Source of the DNA: Pantoea latae
GTDB taxonomy: Bacteria > Pseudomonadota > Gammaproteobacteria > Enterobacterales > Enterobacteriaceae
DNA length: 64,000 nt
Direction of reading: 5' to 3'
NCBI RefSeq assembly: GCF_002077695.1
Contig: NZ_MWUE01000023.1
Location: forward strand, 1 to 64,000
Both the position numbers and the translations under genes were made by a program. Below are positions 35,871 through 45,907 of the stretch, one piece after another (within the stretch, counting starts at the first letter, position 1; each line of letters begins with the position of its first letter). The notes under the pieces are model-generated. The model ran no database searches and was not told the origin of the DNA. It was given only the letters and a program-made list of their open reading frames with translations.

Positions 35871-36833
35871 ATGGCTGCAACGAAGCCGGCATTCAAAGCC
35901 CCCGGTAAGCAAGGTGACATGATTTTCGGCGCGCTGGTTAAACTGGCTGCGCTGATTGTGCTGTTGCTGTTGGGCGGCATTATCGTCTCCCTGATTTTCT
36001 CCTCCTGGCCAAGCATCCAGAAATTTGGGTTTTCCTTCTTGTGGAACAAAACCTGGGATGCGCCGAACGAAGAATTTGGCGCGCTGGTGCCGATTTACGG
36101 CACCCTCGTGACCTCGCTGATTGCGTTAATCATCGCCGTGCCGGTGAGCTTCGGCATCGCGCTGTTCCTCACCGAACTCTCGCCCGGCTGGCTGCGCCGT
36201 CCGCTCGGCACCGCCATTGAGCTGCTGGCGGCGATCCCCAGCATCGTTTACGGCATGTGGGGCCTGTTTATCTTCGCGCCGCTGTTTGCTGAGTATTTCC
36301 AGACGCCGGTCGGCGAGGTGATGTCGACCATTCCGTTCGTCGGCGCGCTCTTTTCCGGCCCGGCCTTCGGCATCGGCATTCTGGCGGCGGGCGTGATTCT
36401 GGCGATCATGATCATTCCTTACATCGCCTCGGTGATGCGCGATGTGTTCGAGCAGACGCCGGTGATGATGAAAGAGTCCGCCTACGGCATCGGCTGCACC
36501 ACCTGGGAAGTGATCTGGCGCATCGTGCTGCCGTTCACCAAAAACGGCGTGATTGGCGGCGTGATGCTCGGCCTCGGGCGCGCCCTCGGCGAAACCATGG
36601 CGGTGACCTTTATTATTGGCAACACCTACCAGCTCGACAGCCCTTCGCTGTTTATGCCGGGCAACAGCATCACCTCCGCGCTGGCGAACGAGTTCGCCGA
36701 AGCTGAATCGGGCGTGCATGTCGCCGCGCTGATGGAGCTGGGGCTGATCCTGTTTGTTATCACCTTTATCGTGCTGGCGATTTCCAAATTAATGATCCTG
36801 CGCCTCGCGAAGCGTGAAGGAGCGCGCTCATGA
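35871..36833 (+). CDS. pstC: Phosphate ABC transporter permease PstC
   Basis: A 320-residue inner-membrane permease with about six helices. The EAA loop that docks PstB is around [20 protein letters not shown]. With PstA it forms the phosphate channel; it also transmits phosphate status to PhoR through PhoU. It overlaps pstA by 4 bases. Confidence 0.97.
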   Translation: MAATKPAFKAPGKQGDMIFGALVKLAALIVLLLLGGIIVSLIFSSWPSIQKFGFSFLWNKTWDAPNEEFGALVPIYGTLVTSLIALIIAVPVSFGIALFLTELSPGWLRRPLGTAIELLAAIPSIVYGMWGLFIFAPLFAEYFQTPVGEVMSTIPFVGALFSGPAFGIGILAAGVILAIMIIPYIASVMRDVFEQTPVMMKESAYGIGCTTWEVIWRIVLPFTKNGVIGGVMLGLGRALGETMAVTFIIGNTYQLDSPSLFMPGNSITSALANEFAEAESGVHVAALMELGLILFVITFIVLAISKLMILRLAKREGARS

Positions 36834-37720
36834 CGACGATTGAACTGCAGGCTCGCGCCGAACTGGACGCGTCACGCCGCAAAATGCAGGCGTGGCGCAG
36901 CACCAAGAACAAGATCGCGCTGGCGCTGTCGCTGCTGACCATGGCCTTCGGCCTGTTCTGGCTGGTGTGGATCCTCTTCACCACCGTTACGCGCGGCGTA
37001 GACGGGCTGAGCTGGTCGCTGTTCACCGAATCAACGCCGCCGCCCAACACCGCCGGCGGCGGGCTGGCCAACGCCCTGGCGGGCAGCGGCCTGCTGATTT
37101 TATGGTCGACGGTGATTGGCACGCCGCTGGGCATTCTGGCGGGCGTCTATCTGGCGGAATATGGCCGCAAGTCGGCGCTGGCGGAAGTGATCCGCTTTAT
37201 TAACGACATCCTGCTCTCGGCGCCGTCGATCGTGGTCGGCCTGTTTGTCTACACCATCGTAGTGGCGCAGATGCAGCATTTCTCCGGCTGGGCGGGCGTG
37301 ATTGCGCTGGCGCTGCTGCAGATTCCTATCGTGATCCGCACCACGGAAAACATGCTGCGGCTGGTGCCGGACAGCATGCGTGAAGCGGCCTACGCGCTCG
37401 GCACGCCGAAGTGGAAGATGATCTCCGCCATTACGCTGAAGGCGTCGGTGTCGGGCATCCTGACCGGCGTGCTGCTGGCGATCGCCCGTATCGCGGGGGA
37501 AACCGCGCCGCTGCTGTTTACCGCGCTGTCGAATCAGTTCTGGTCCACCGATATGATGCAGCCGCTGGCGAACCTGCCGGTCACCATCTTTAAATTCGCG
37601 ATGAGCCCCTTTGCCGAGTGGCAGAGCCTGGCTTGGGCGGGCGTGCTGATTATCACGCTTTGCGTGCTGCTGCTGAATATCCTGGCGCGCGTGATCTTCA
37701 CCAAGAGCAAAAACAGCTAA
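36830..37720 (+). CDS. pstA: Phosphate ABC transporter permease PstA
   Basis: A 296-residue partner permease, with an EAA loop at [20 protein letters not shown] and about six helices. It starts at the ATGA overlap with pstC and ends 43 bases before pstB. Confidence 0.97.
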   Translation: MTTIELQARAELDASRRKMQAWRSTKNKIALALSLLTMAFGLFWLVWILFTTVTRGVDGLSWSLFTESTPPPNTAGGGLANALAGSGLLILWSTVIGTPLGILAGVYLAEYGRKSALAEVIRFINDILLSAPSIVVGLFVYTIVVAQMQHFSGWAGVIALALLQIPIVIRTTENMLRLVPDSMREAAYALGTPKWKMISAITLKASVSGILTGVLLAIARIAGETAPLLFTALSNQFWSTDMMQPLANLPVTIFKFAMSPFAEWQSLAWAGVLIITLCVLLLNILARVIFTKSKNS

Positions 37721-37751
37721 CCTTCGGCGCTGCTCAGGCGGCGCCGTTTAA

Positions 37752-38537
<786 letters not shown>

Positions 38538-38553
38538 TTCTCAGGAGATAGCC

Positions 38554-39288
38554 ATGGATAACCTCAATCTGAACAAACATATCTCCGGTCAGTTCAATGC
38601 GGAGCTGGAGCATATTCGCACCCAGGTGATGATCATGGGCGGCATGGTGGAGCAGCAGCTGACCGACGCCATCACCGCGATGCACAACCTTGACGGCGAA
38701 CTGGCGCAGCGCGTGATCGACGGCGACCAGAAGGTCAATATGATGGAAGTGGAGATCGATGAGGCCTGCGTGCGCATCATCGCCAAGCGCCAGCCCACCG
38801 CCAGCGACCTGCGTCTGGTGATGGCGATCATCAAGACCATCTCCGAACTGGAACGCATCGGCGACGTGGCGGAAAAAATCAGCCGCACCGCGCTGGAGAA
38901 GTTCGGCCAGCAGCATATGCCGCTGCTGGTGAGCCTGGAGTCGCTGGGACGTCATACCGTCGAGATGCTGCATGACGTGCTGGACGCCTTCGCGCGCATG
39001 GATCTCAACGAAGCGATTCAGATCTACCGCGAAGATAAAAAGGTTGATAAAGAGTATGAAGGCATTGTGCGCCAGCTGATGACCTACATGATGGAAGATC
39101 CGCGCACCATTCCGAGCGTGCTGACCGCGCTGTTCTGCGCTCGCGCCATCGAGCGTATCGGCGACCGCTGTCAGAACATCTGCGAAATTATCTTCTATTT
39201 CGTCAAAGGTCAGGACTTCCGCCACGTCGGCGGCGATAAGCTGGACGAGCTGCTCTCCGGCGACGACGGCTCCAACAAACCCTCCTGA
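38554..39288 (+). CDS. phoU: Phosphate signalling protein PhoU
   Basis: A 244-residue protein of two PhoU helical bundles. It links the Pst transporter to the PhoR sensor and shuts off the Pho regulon when phosphate is plentiful. Metal-binding [10 protein letters not shown] and [10 protein letters not shown] motifs mark the two repeats. The ATG at 38554 follows CAGGAGATA, 16 bases after pstB. The frame stays open upstream inside pstB, but that part is not coding. Confidence 0.96.
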   Translation: MDNLNLNKHISGQFNAELEHIRTQVMIMGGMVEQQLTDAITAMHNLDGELAQRVIDGDQKVNMMEVEIDEACVRIIAKRQPTASDLRLVMAIIKTISELERIGDVAEKISRTALEKFGQQHMPLLVSLESLGRHTVEMLHDVLDAFARMDLNEAIQIYREDKKVDKEYEGIVRQLMTYMMEDPRTIPSVLTALFCARAIERIGDRCQNICEIIFYFVKGQDFRHVGGDKLDELLSGDDGSNKPS

Positions 39289-39297
39289 TTATCCTCC

Positions 39298-39333
39298 GCC
39301 GTGCGCCGCCTGGTGCACGGCTCGCCGCTTTTT
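39298..39333 (+). terminator. Probable terminator after phoU
   Basis: GCCGTGC (39298-39304) and GCACGGC (39315-39321) form a 7-bp stem, followed eight bases later by TTTTT. Modest strength. Confidence 0.5.
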
Positions 39334-39334
39334 C

Positions 39335-39364
39335 TGTCACACGCAACCGTTTCCTTTATATACT
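39335..39364 (+). promoter_or_regulatory. PUR box within a promoter of the MFS gene
   Basis: ACGCAACCGTTTCCTT (39341-39356) fits every fixed position of the PurR consensus ANGCAANCGNTTNCNT. It lies between a -35-like TGTCAC (39335-39340) and -10 TATACT (39359-39364), so PurR with hypoxanthine or guanine would block transcription of the gene at 39398. Confidence 0.65.
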
Positions 39365-39397
39365 TGGCGCACTTTTTCCCGATTAAGGTGCTGATTC

Positions 39398-40633
39398 ATG
39401 TCTCTTTCCCGCAGTAAGCAGAGCGTAACGCCGGCGAAGGCGATGCTGGCCGCGGTCAGCGGTTACGCCATGGATGGATTCGATCTGCTGATCCTGGGGT
39501 TTATGCTGCCGGCGATTAGCCTGTCGCTGGCGCTGGATCCGTCGCAGGCGGGGTCGCTGGTCACCTGGACGCTGATTGGCGCGGTGATCGGCGGCATTCT
39601 GTTCGGCCATCTCAGCGATCGCTTTGGCCGCATTCGCATTCTCACCGTCACCATTCTGATGTTCTCGGTTTTCACCGGGCTGTGCGCAGTGGCGCAGGGC
39701 TACTGGGATCTGCTGGCGTATCGCACGCTGGCGGGCATGGGGCTGGGCGGCGAGTTTGGCATCGGTATGGCGCTGATCGCCGAGGCCTGGCCGGCGGAAA
39801 AGCGCAACCGCGCCTCGGCGTGGGTTGGCATCGGCTGGCAGCTCGGCGTGCTGCTGGCGGCCTTTATCACCCCGCCGCTGCTGGGCGTGATCGGCTGGCG
39901 CGGCATGTTTCTGGTCGGCCTGCTGCCAGCGCTCTTTTCCTTTATGCTGCGGCGCAGCATGGGCGAGCCGGAGGCCTTTACCCGTCAGGCGCAGAGCGCG
40001 CCGTCGCTGTCGTTCGCCGCGCGTCTGAAAATGCTGGTACAGGATCGCGCCACGGCGAAAGCGAGCCTCGGCATCTTTATCCTGACCTCGGTGCAGAATT
40101 TCGGCTATTACGGGCTGATGATTTGGATGCCAAGCTATCTCTCGGCTAACTTCGGCTTCAGCCTGACCAAATCGGGCCTGTGGACCGCGGTCACGGTGGT
40201 CGGCATGACCTTCGGCATCTGGCTGTTCGGCGTGCTGGCGGATCGCTTTGCGCGCTGGAAGATTTTCCTGCTCTATCAGTTCGGTGCCGTGGCGATGGTG
40301 GTGATTTACGCCCAGCTGCGCGACCCCACCGTGATGCTGTTTACCGGCGCGCTGATGGGCATGTTCGTCAACGGCATGATCGGCGGCTACGGCGCGCTGA
40401 TCTCCGACACCTTTCCGCCGCAGGCGCGCGCCACGGCGCAGAACGTGTTGTTTAATCTCGGGCGCGGCGTCGGCGGCTTCGGCCCGCTGGTGATTGGCCT
40501 GCTGGCAGCGAAGATCTCTTTTGTCGCGGCGATTACCCTGCTGGCGCTGATCTACCTGCTGGATATCGTTGCCACACTCTTTCTGCTGCCGAAAAAGCAG
40601 GGCAACGACGATTCGCTGGGCGCGATTGGGTAA
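39398..40633 (+). CDS. MFS transporter, aromatic-acid:H+ symporter-like
   Basis: A 411-residue, twelve-helix carrier. The first helix contains DGFD (GYAMDGFDLLILGF), typical of the AAHS group; the loop 2-3 motif is GHLSDRFGRIR, and GLGGEFGIGMALIAE resembles the helix 4 region of organic-acid carriers. The substrate cannot be read from sequence. A consensus PUR box in its promoter, and the nearby adenine permease with the same box core, hint at purine-linked regulation. It occupies the phoU-yieH interval that holds bgl and other genes in E. coli. Confidence 0.8.
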   Translation: MSLSRSKQSVTPAKAMLAAVSGYAMDGFDLLILGFMLPAISLSLALDPSQAGSLVTWTLIGAVIGGILFGHLSDRFGRIRILTVTILMFSVFTGLCAVAQGYWDLLAYRTLAGMGLGGEFGIGMALIAEAWPAEKRNRASAWVGIGWQLGVLLAAFITPPLLGVIGWRGMFLVGLLPALFSFMLRRSMGEPEAFTRQAQSAPSLSFAARLKMLVQDRATAKASLGIFILTSVQNFGYYGLMIWMPSYLSANFGFSLTKSGLWTAVTVVGMTFGIWLFGVLADRFARWKIFLLYQFGAVAMVVIYAQLRDPTVMLFTGALMGMFVNGMIGGYGALISDTFPPQARATAQNVLFNLGRGVGGFGPLVIGLLAAKISFVAAITLLALIYLLDIVATLFLLPKKQGNDDSLGAIG

Positions 40634-40644
40634 GTCGCAGAGGA

Positions 40645-41310
40645 TTAGTCGGCGACCAGCTGCCAGCCGCGTGCGCGCCACAGGGCGGGCAGCTCCGCCA
40701 TATCGGTAAAGCGCGTCACCAGCGGGTGATCGATGTCGGGATTGTGCGCGTCCGCGCAGTAGTAGAAGACCGGGATGCCCGCCGCAATGCCGGAACGCGC
40801 GCCCGCTTCCGAATCATCCACCAGAATGCAGCGCTCTACCGGCAGCTGCATCTGCCCGGCGGCGTGGTGCATCAGCGCCGGATCGGGCTTCCAGCGCCCG
40901 ATATCGTAGCCGCTGTAGAGTCGGTCGCGAAACCAGGGCAGCATGCCGGTCAGCCCCAGCGAGTGCTGCATCTTTTTAACCGTGCCGTTGGAGACGACGC
41001 ACATCGGCACGGTAATTTTCTCCACCAGCGCCTTCGCGCCGGGAATTTCCGTCAGCGACGCGTCGAACAGGCGCGCCACCTCGGCGCGATAGTCGGTTTC
41101 AAACGTCGCCTGCGGCAGCGTGGTGTGATGCCTGTCGGCCACGTCGCGAATAATGTCGTAGAGCTGAACCCCTTTATACCTCTCAAACATCTCCTGCAGG
41201 GAGCAGTCGATCCCGTAGCGGGCAAAGGTGTTGACGTAGGCCTCGGTGCAGAGTCGCTCGCTGTCCACCAGGGTCCCGTCGCAGTCAAAAAACACACACT
41301 CTACTGACAT
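40645..41310 (-). CDS. yieH: HAD phosphatase YieH (6-phosphogluconate phosphatase type)
   Basis: A 221-residue subfamily IA HAD hydrolase. The nucleophile motif is FFDCDGTLVDSE, motif II SNGT, and motif III-IV KPDPAL with VDDSEAG. It aligns along its whole length with E. coli YieH, for which 6-phosphogluconate phosphatase activity is reported. The start is ATG 41310 (MSVECVFF), giving the E. coli length; 12 further in-frame codons upstream lack a ribosome site. Divergent from adeP, as in E. coli. Confidence 0.92.
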   Translation of the reverse strand: MSVECVFFDCDGTLVDSERLCTEAYVNTFARYGIDCSLQEMFERYKGVQLYDIIRDVADRHHTTLPQATFETDYRAEVARLFDASLTEIPGAKALVEKITVPMCVVSNGTVKKMQHSLGLTGMLPWFRDRLYSGYDIGRWKPDPALMHHAAGQMQLPVERCILVDDSEAGARSGIAAGIPVFYYCADAHNPDIDHPLVTRFTDMAELPALWRARGWQLVAD

Positions 41311-41366
41311 CTGTCGCCATCCTCTTGTTTTCGGGAGAGCCCACACTTTAACCTAATCGCGGCAGA

Positions 41367-41395
41367 TTGCGATCCCGGAAACGGTTGCGAAAAAT
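41367..41395 (+). promoter_or_regulatory. PUR box in the adeP promoter
   Basis: On the minus strand 41390-41375 reads TCGCAACCGTTTCCGG, with the same 13-base core (CGCAACCGTTTCC) as the PUR box at 39341. It lies within the spacer between a -35-like TTGCGA (41367-41372) and a weak -10 (41390-41395). Control of the orthologous yieG by PurR is known in E. coli. Confidence 0.65.
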
Positions 41396-41459
41396 CATTG
41401 TATTGGCGCGGCAAAGCGGTCAGGATACGCGCCGAGTTCTTTTCATCAGGATCGTTGGC

Positions 41460-42773
41460 ATGAGTAAACAAGGCCTTTTGCAGTGCGTTTTTAAGCTGCA
41501 GGAACACGGCACCACGGTGCGCACCGAGGTTATCGCCGGTGTCACCACTTTCCTGACGATGGTCTACATCGTCTTCGTTAACCCGCAGATCCTCGGCGTG
41601 GCCGGCATGGACACCCAGGCGGTGTTCGTCACCACCTGCCTGATTGCCGCCTTCGGCAGTATTCTGATGGGGCTGTTCGCCAACCTGCCGGTGGCGCTGG
41701 CGCCGGCGATGGGGCTAAACGCCTTTTTCGCCTTCGTGGTGGTCGGCGCGATGGGCTATTCGTGGCAGGTGGGCATGGGCGCCATTTTCTGGGGCGCGCT
41801 GGGCCTGCTGATCCTGACGCTGCTGCGCGTGCGCTACTGGATGATCGCCAATATCCCGCTGAGCCTGCGCGTTGGCATTACCGCCGGCATCGGCTTGTTT
41901 ATTGCCATGATGGGCCTGAAAAACGCCGGCATTATCGTTGCCAATCCCGACACCATCGCCGCGGTCGGCAATCTGACCTCGCACAGCGTGCTGCTCGGCG
42001 CGCTCGGCTTCTTTATTATCGCCATTCTGGCGTCGCGCAATATTCATGCGGCGGTGCTGATCTCAATGGTGATCACCACGGCTCTCGGCTGGGCGCTCGG
42101 CGACGTGAAGTTTGTCGGCGTTTTCTCCGCGCCGCCGGCGATTAACAGCGTGGTTGGCCAGGTGGACATTAAAGGCGCGTTCAATATCGGCATGGCGGGC
42201 GTGATCTTCTCTTTTATGCTGGTTAACCTGTTTGACTCTTCCGGCACCCTGATCGGCGTGACCGATAAAGCGGGCCTGACCGATGAGAAAGGCACCTTTC
42301 CGCGCATGAAGCAGGCACTGTTCGTCGACAGCTTCAGCTCGGTAACCGGCGCGCTGGCGGGCACCTCGTCAGTGACCGCTTACATCGAAAGTTCGTCCGG
42401 CGTGGCCATCGGCGGCCGCACCGGATTGATGGCGGTGGTGACCGGCGTGCTTTTTCTGCTGGTGATGTTCCTGTCGCCGCTGGCGGCGATGGTGCCAGGC
42501 TATGCGGCCGCAGGCGCGCTGATTTACGTTGGCGTGCTGATGACCGCTAGCCTGTCACGCGTGCGCTGGGACGATCTTACTGAAGCGGTGCCGGCTTTCG
42601 TCACCGCGGCGATGATGCCGTTCAGCTTCTCGATTACCGAAGGCATCGCGCTGGGCTTTATCGCCTACTGCGTGATGAAACTGGGCACCGGCCGCTGGCG
42701 CGAAATTAGCCCCTGCGTGGTGGTAGTGGCGCTGATGTTCGTGCTGAAAATCGCGTTTATCGACGCGCATTAA
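41460..42773 (+). CDS. adeP: Adenine permease AdeP (PurP/YieG)
   Basis: A 437-residue AzgA-type nucleobase:H+ symporter. The N-terminal EHGTTVRTEVIAGVTTFLTM and MGLNAFFAF, and the substrate-site segment LVNLFDSSGTLIGV, are essentially those of E. coli AdeP. It imports adenine with high affinity. The start is placed at ATG 41460 (MSKQGLLQCVFKL) with CAGGA upstream; the frame is open further up but overlaps the promoter. A terminator follows at once. Confidence 0.94.
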   Translation: MSKQGLLQCVFKLQEHGTTVRTEVIAGVTTFLTMVYIVFVNPQILGVAGMDTQAVFVTTCLIAAFGSILMGLFANLPVALAPAMGLNAFFAFVVVGAMGYSWQVGMGAIFWGALGLLILTLLRVRYWMIANIPLSLRVGITAGIGLFIAMMGLKNAGIIVANPDTIAAVGNLTSHSVLLGALGFFIIAILASRNIHAAVLISMVITTALGWALGDVKFVGVFSAPPAINSVVGQVDIKGAFNIGMAGVIFSFMLVNLFDSSGTLIGVTDKAGLTDEKGTFPRMKQALFVDSFSSVTGALAGTSSVTAYIESSSGVAIGGRTGLMAVVTGVLFLLVMFLSPLAAMVPGYAAAGALIYVGVLMTASLSRVRWDDLTEAVPAFVTAAMMPFSFSITEGIALGFIAYCVMKLGTGRWREISPCVVVVALMFVLKIAFIDAH

Positions 42774-42778
42774 AGAGA

Positions 42779-42800
42779 AGGCCGCTATGCGGCCTTTTTT
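42779..42800 (+). terminator. Terminator of adeP
   Basis: AGGCCGC (42779-42785), TAT loop, GCGGCCT (42789-42795), then T run to 42800. It abuts the stop codon of the convergent yieE. Confidence 0.88.
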
Positions 42801-43572
42801 ACATCTCTGGCCGGGCGCTGCGCTCCAGCGGCGAGCTGGTCAGCCGCAGCGTGCGCGGCCCGATATTCGGCTTGCTCATCTCTACGTCGCGCAGCGCATG
42901 CCACTGCTGGGACGCATCGACTTCCCACAGGTGCAGACGCTGCGTGGCGGGCGACAGGGCGCATGACCAGACCAGCGTCGGCTCCGCGTCGCACACCGCC
43001 TGAATATCGGGGTAGCTCGTCGAGCGCAGACGCCCGGCCGCAGGCTGCAGCCGCAGCGACGCCATATGGTCGTCGCCTTCGCCGGTCAGCTTGAGAATGC
43101 TCTGACGCAGCGTCCAGATCTGCGTCACCGCCTCCATAAAATCCTGCTGCGCATTGATCCAGGCGCGTTCGCCCGAGGTCAGCGCCTGCATCAACTGCTC
43201 CTGCGTCTGACGACTGTGGGCGCGAACGATCTCCATATCCAGCCCGGCGCGGCCGCCTTCCTCCGCCAGCAGTACGCCGACGATATTGCCAGCATAGGCG
43301 ATGCTGAAATCAGGCAGATCGCGATCGGCAAAGGCGGGACGGCCATTGCTGTGGGTAACGAGCGTGGGAAGGGTGTGGATGCCGTAAACGCGCAGCATCA
43401 ACTGCGCCAGCATCAGGCGGGCAATAAGAAAACGTCCACGTCGCTTATCAGGAAGCAGGCGCGCCTGATCGATCACCTCCTGCGGCATGCGCATGGCGTC
43501 GGCAACGATGCCAGCATCGCCCATCCAACGTACAAAATGACCCGCCATCTGTCGCTCCGTGAAAATGGTCAC
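42799..43572 (-). CDS. yieE: Phosphopantetheinyl-transferase-like protein YieE
   Basis: A 257-residue member of the Sfp-type 4'-phosphopantetheinyl transferase superfamily, which would transfer phosphopantetheine from CoA to a carrier protein. The substrate-binding region NGRPAF then LPDFSIAYAG, and the metal-binding GLDME (110-114), are present. The usual catalytic motif WxxKExxxK appears as WTLRQSILK (153-161), with Lys-Glu replaced by Arg-Gln. As I recall, E. coli YieE has a similar change, so it may be a family trait. Adjacent to adeP, near its E. coli position. Activity is uncertain. Confidence 0.85.
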   Translation of the reverse strand: MTIFTERQMAGHFVRWMGDAGIVADAMRMPQEVIDQARLLPDKRRGRFLIARLMLAQLMLRVYGIHTLPTLVTHSNGRPAFADRDLPDFSIAYAGNIVGVLLAEEGGRAGLDMEIVRAHSRQTQEQLMQALTSGERAWINAQQDFMEAVTQIWTLRQSILKLTGEGDDHMASLRLQPAAGRLRSTSYPDIQAVCDAEPTLVWSCALSPATQRLHLWEVDASQQWHALRDVEMSKPNIGPRTLRLTSSPLERSARPEM

Positions 43573-43712
43573 TTAATCATCAGGGGCGCATTGTAAGAAT
43601 TTTCTGAGCACATTGCATCCGGCATGAAACAGAATCGGGCAATATTCAGAATTGACTGATAAAAGCGGCGGGAAGAGAAGAGCCGCTGCGCGCTGGCGCA
43701 GCGGATAGCGCG

Positions 43713-44303
43713 TCAGGCAAACTGACAGGCCTGTTCAAAACGCAGGCGCGGCAGGCGCTGATGCAGTTTTTCCGCATCGCCGTAGCCGAGGTTAATCAAC
43801 AGATTGACCTGCCAGCTGCTGCCGGCGAAAAACGCCTCGTTGATTTTCGCCGGATCGAAGCCGGACATCGGGCCGGCATCGAGGCCGAGCGAACGCGCCG
43901 CCAGAATCAGATAACCCGCCTGCAGGCTACTGTTGCGAAAGGCGGTCTCTTTCGCCAGTTCCGGGCTGCCGGTGAACCAGCTGCGCGCGTCAGCGTGCGG
44001 AAACAGCTGCGGCAGCTGCTCGTAGAATGCCAGATCGTGAGCTACGATCACCGTCACCGGCGCGGTCATGGTCTTTTCCAGATTGCCAGACGACAGCGCG
44101 GGCTTCAGCTTCTCTTTGCCTTCCTGCGAGGTGACGAACACGAAGCGGCCAGGGGAACAGTTGGCCGAGGTTGGGCCCAGCGCGGTCAGCGCGTAGAGCT
44201 GCTCCAGCACGCCGGCTTCAAGAGGTTTGTTCTGCCAGTAACTATGGGTGCGGGCCTGGTTAAAAAGCTGGTCCAGCGCGGGTTGGTCGAGCGGGGTCTG
44301 CAT
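43713..44303 (-). CDS. rutE: Nitroreductase-family protein RutE
   Basis: A 196-residue FMN-dependent nitroreductase-fold protein. It is close to E. coli RutE (malonic semialdehyde reductase of uracil degradation) across its length: [38 protein letters not shown] and GPMSGFDP. Length equals RutE. The rest of the rut operon is not beside it, so it may act as a general aldehyde or enone reductase. Confidence 0.8.
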   Translation of the reverse strand: MQTPLDQPALDQLFNQARTHSYWQNKPLEAGVLEQLYALTALGPTSANCSPGRFVFVTSQEGKEKLKPALSSGNLEKTMTAPVTVIVAHDLAFYEQLPQLFPHADARSWFTGSPELAKETAFRNSSLQAGYLILAARSLGLDAGPMSGFDPAKINEAFFAGSSWQVNLLINLGYGDAEKLHQRLPRLRFEQACQFA

Positions 44304-44461
44304 TCTACTCTCCTTTGTCTGGCGGAAACGGCCGCCTGAGGCTTGTCGTGTCGAAGGCGCATCGGCAAAGCCAACGCGGTCTTCTCTCGTTTATACCCCA
44401 AGGGCCGTGCGCCGCCAAATAGCAAAGGCGCAAATAAGCAGAAGCTATGGTGAGGCGATGG

Positions 44462-45826
44462 TCACTTGCCAATACAGAAGCTGGAGAATATCCGTCCCAG
44501 CAGATCGTCAGAGGTAAACTCGCCGGTGATCTCGCTCAGCGCCTGCTGCGCCAGACGCAGCTCTTCCGCCAGCAGTTCGCCCGCCCAGGCGCCCAGCAGC
44601 TGCGCCTTGCCCTGCTGTAAATGCGTCGCCGCTAACTCCAGCGCCTGAAGATGACGACGGCGCGCCAGGAAGCCGCCTTCCATATTGCCGGAAAAGCCCA
44701 TCGACTGTTTCAGATGGTCGCGCAGCGCCTCGACGCCCGCGCCGGTGCGCGCCGAGAGCCGGATCAGTGAGTGGCTGTTCACTTCCGTCAGGCCCAGCGT
44801 TTCGCCAGTGACGTCCGCTTTGTTGCGCACCACGGTAATCGGCAGCGCCGCGGGCAGACGCGAAACAAAGTCGGGCCAGATTTGCGCCGCTTCCGTGGCG
44901 TCGGTGGTGGTGCCGTCCACCATAAACAGCACGCGATCCGCCTGTTCAATCTCCTGCCAGGCGCGCTCGATGCCGATACGCTCGACCTCGTCGCTGGCCT
45001 CGCGCAGCCCGGCGGTATCGATGATATGCAGCGGCATGCCGTCGATATGAATATGCTCGCGCAGCACGTCGCGCGTGGTGCCGGCGATATCGGTGACGAT
45101 CGCCGCGTCGCGGCCGGCCAGCGCGTTGAGCAGGCTCGACTTCCCGGCGTTCGGGCGACCTGCGATCACCACCTTCATGCCCTCGCGCAGCAGGCTGCCC
45201 TGACGCGCCTCGGCGCGCACGCCATCCAGCTCGACGATCACGTCGTCGAGCTGCGCTTCGATTTTGCCGTCGGAAAGAAAATCGATCTCCTCATCGGGGA
45301 AGTCGATAGCCGCCTCGACATAGATGCGCAGGTGAGTAAGGGCTTCCACCAGCTGATTGATGCGGGTGGAGAAAACGCCCTGCAGCGAGTTCACCGCCGA
45401 ACGCGCCGCCTGCTCGGAGCTGGCGTCAATCAGATCGGCGATCGCTTCGGCCTGCGCCAGATCGAGCTTGTCGTTGAGAAAGGCGCGCTCAGAGAACTCG
45501 CCCGGCTGGGCGATGCGCACGCCCGGCAGCGCGACGATGCGTTTCAGCAGCAGATCGAGGATCACCGGGCCGCCGTGGCCCTGCAGCTCCAGCACATCCT
45601 CGCCGGTAAAGGAGTTCGGGCCGGGAAACCACAGCGCGATGCCCTGATCCAGCACGCTGCCGTCGGCGTCTTTAAACGGCAGATAGTCGGCGTAGCGCGC
45701 CTTCGGCAACTTGCCGAGCACCTGCTGCGCCACCTCAGCGGCGCGCGCGCCGGAAATACGCAAAATACCGACGCCGCCGCGTCCGGGAGGCGTCGCCTGG
45801 GCGACGATAGTATCGCTGTGGCTCAT
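44462..45826 (-). CDS. mnmE: tRNA modification GTPase MnmE (TrmE)
   Basis: A 454-residue potassium-activated GTPase, the partner of MnmG in wobble uridine modification. The N-terminal formyl-THF-binding domain begins [20 protein letters not shown]. The G domain has GRPNAGKS, the DIAGTTRD switch I segment and DTAGLRE. The C-terminal helical domain ends with the essential FCIGK. It lies 81 bases after yidC, beyond a hairpin terminator. Confidence 0.98.
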   Translation of the reverse strand: MSHSDTIVAQATPPGRGGVGILRISGARAAEVAQQVLGKLPKARYADYLPFKDADGSVLDQGIALWFPGPNSFTGEDVLELQGHGGPVILDLLLKRIVALPGVRIAQPGEFSERAFLNDKLDLAQAEAIADLIDASSEQAARSAVNSLQGVFSTRINQLVEALTHLRIYVEAAIDFPDEEIDFLSDGKIEAQLDDVIVELDGVRAEARQGSLLREGMKVVIAGRPNAGKSSLLNALAGRDAAIVTDIAGTTRDVLREHIHIDGMPLHIIDTAGLREASDEVERIGIERAWQEIEQADRVLFMVDGTTTDATEAAQIWPDFVSRLPAALPITVVRNKADVTGETLGLTEVNSHSLIRLSARTGAGVEALRDHLKQSMGFSGNMEGGFLARRRHLQALELAATHLQQGKAQLLGAWAGELLAEELRLAQQALSEITGEFTSDDLLGRIFSSFCIGK

Positions 45827-45842
45827 GGATTTTTCTCTCGCT

Positions 45843-45871
45843 AAAAAATAAGGCGGTCGTAATGACCGCCT
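45843..45871 (-). terminator. Terminator after yidC
   Basis: On the minus strand AGGCGGTC and GACCGCCT form an 8-bp stem with a 5-base loop, followed by TATTTTTTAG. It separates the rpmH-rnpA-yidD-yidC transcript from mnmE, though read-through is possible. Confidence 0.8.
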
Positions 45872-45907
45872 CAGGGTAAACCAGATTGTCAGACGGGCGT
45901 AAGCGCG

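Noticed and set aside
42779..42800. Bidirectional use of the adeP terminator for yieE
   Set aside because: On the minus strand the stem is not followed by a T run, so only adeP termination is supported.
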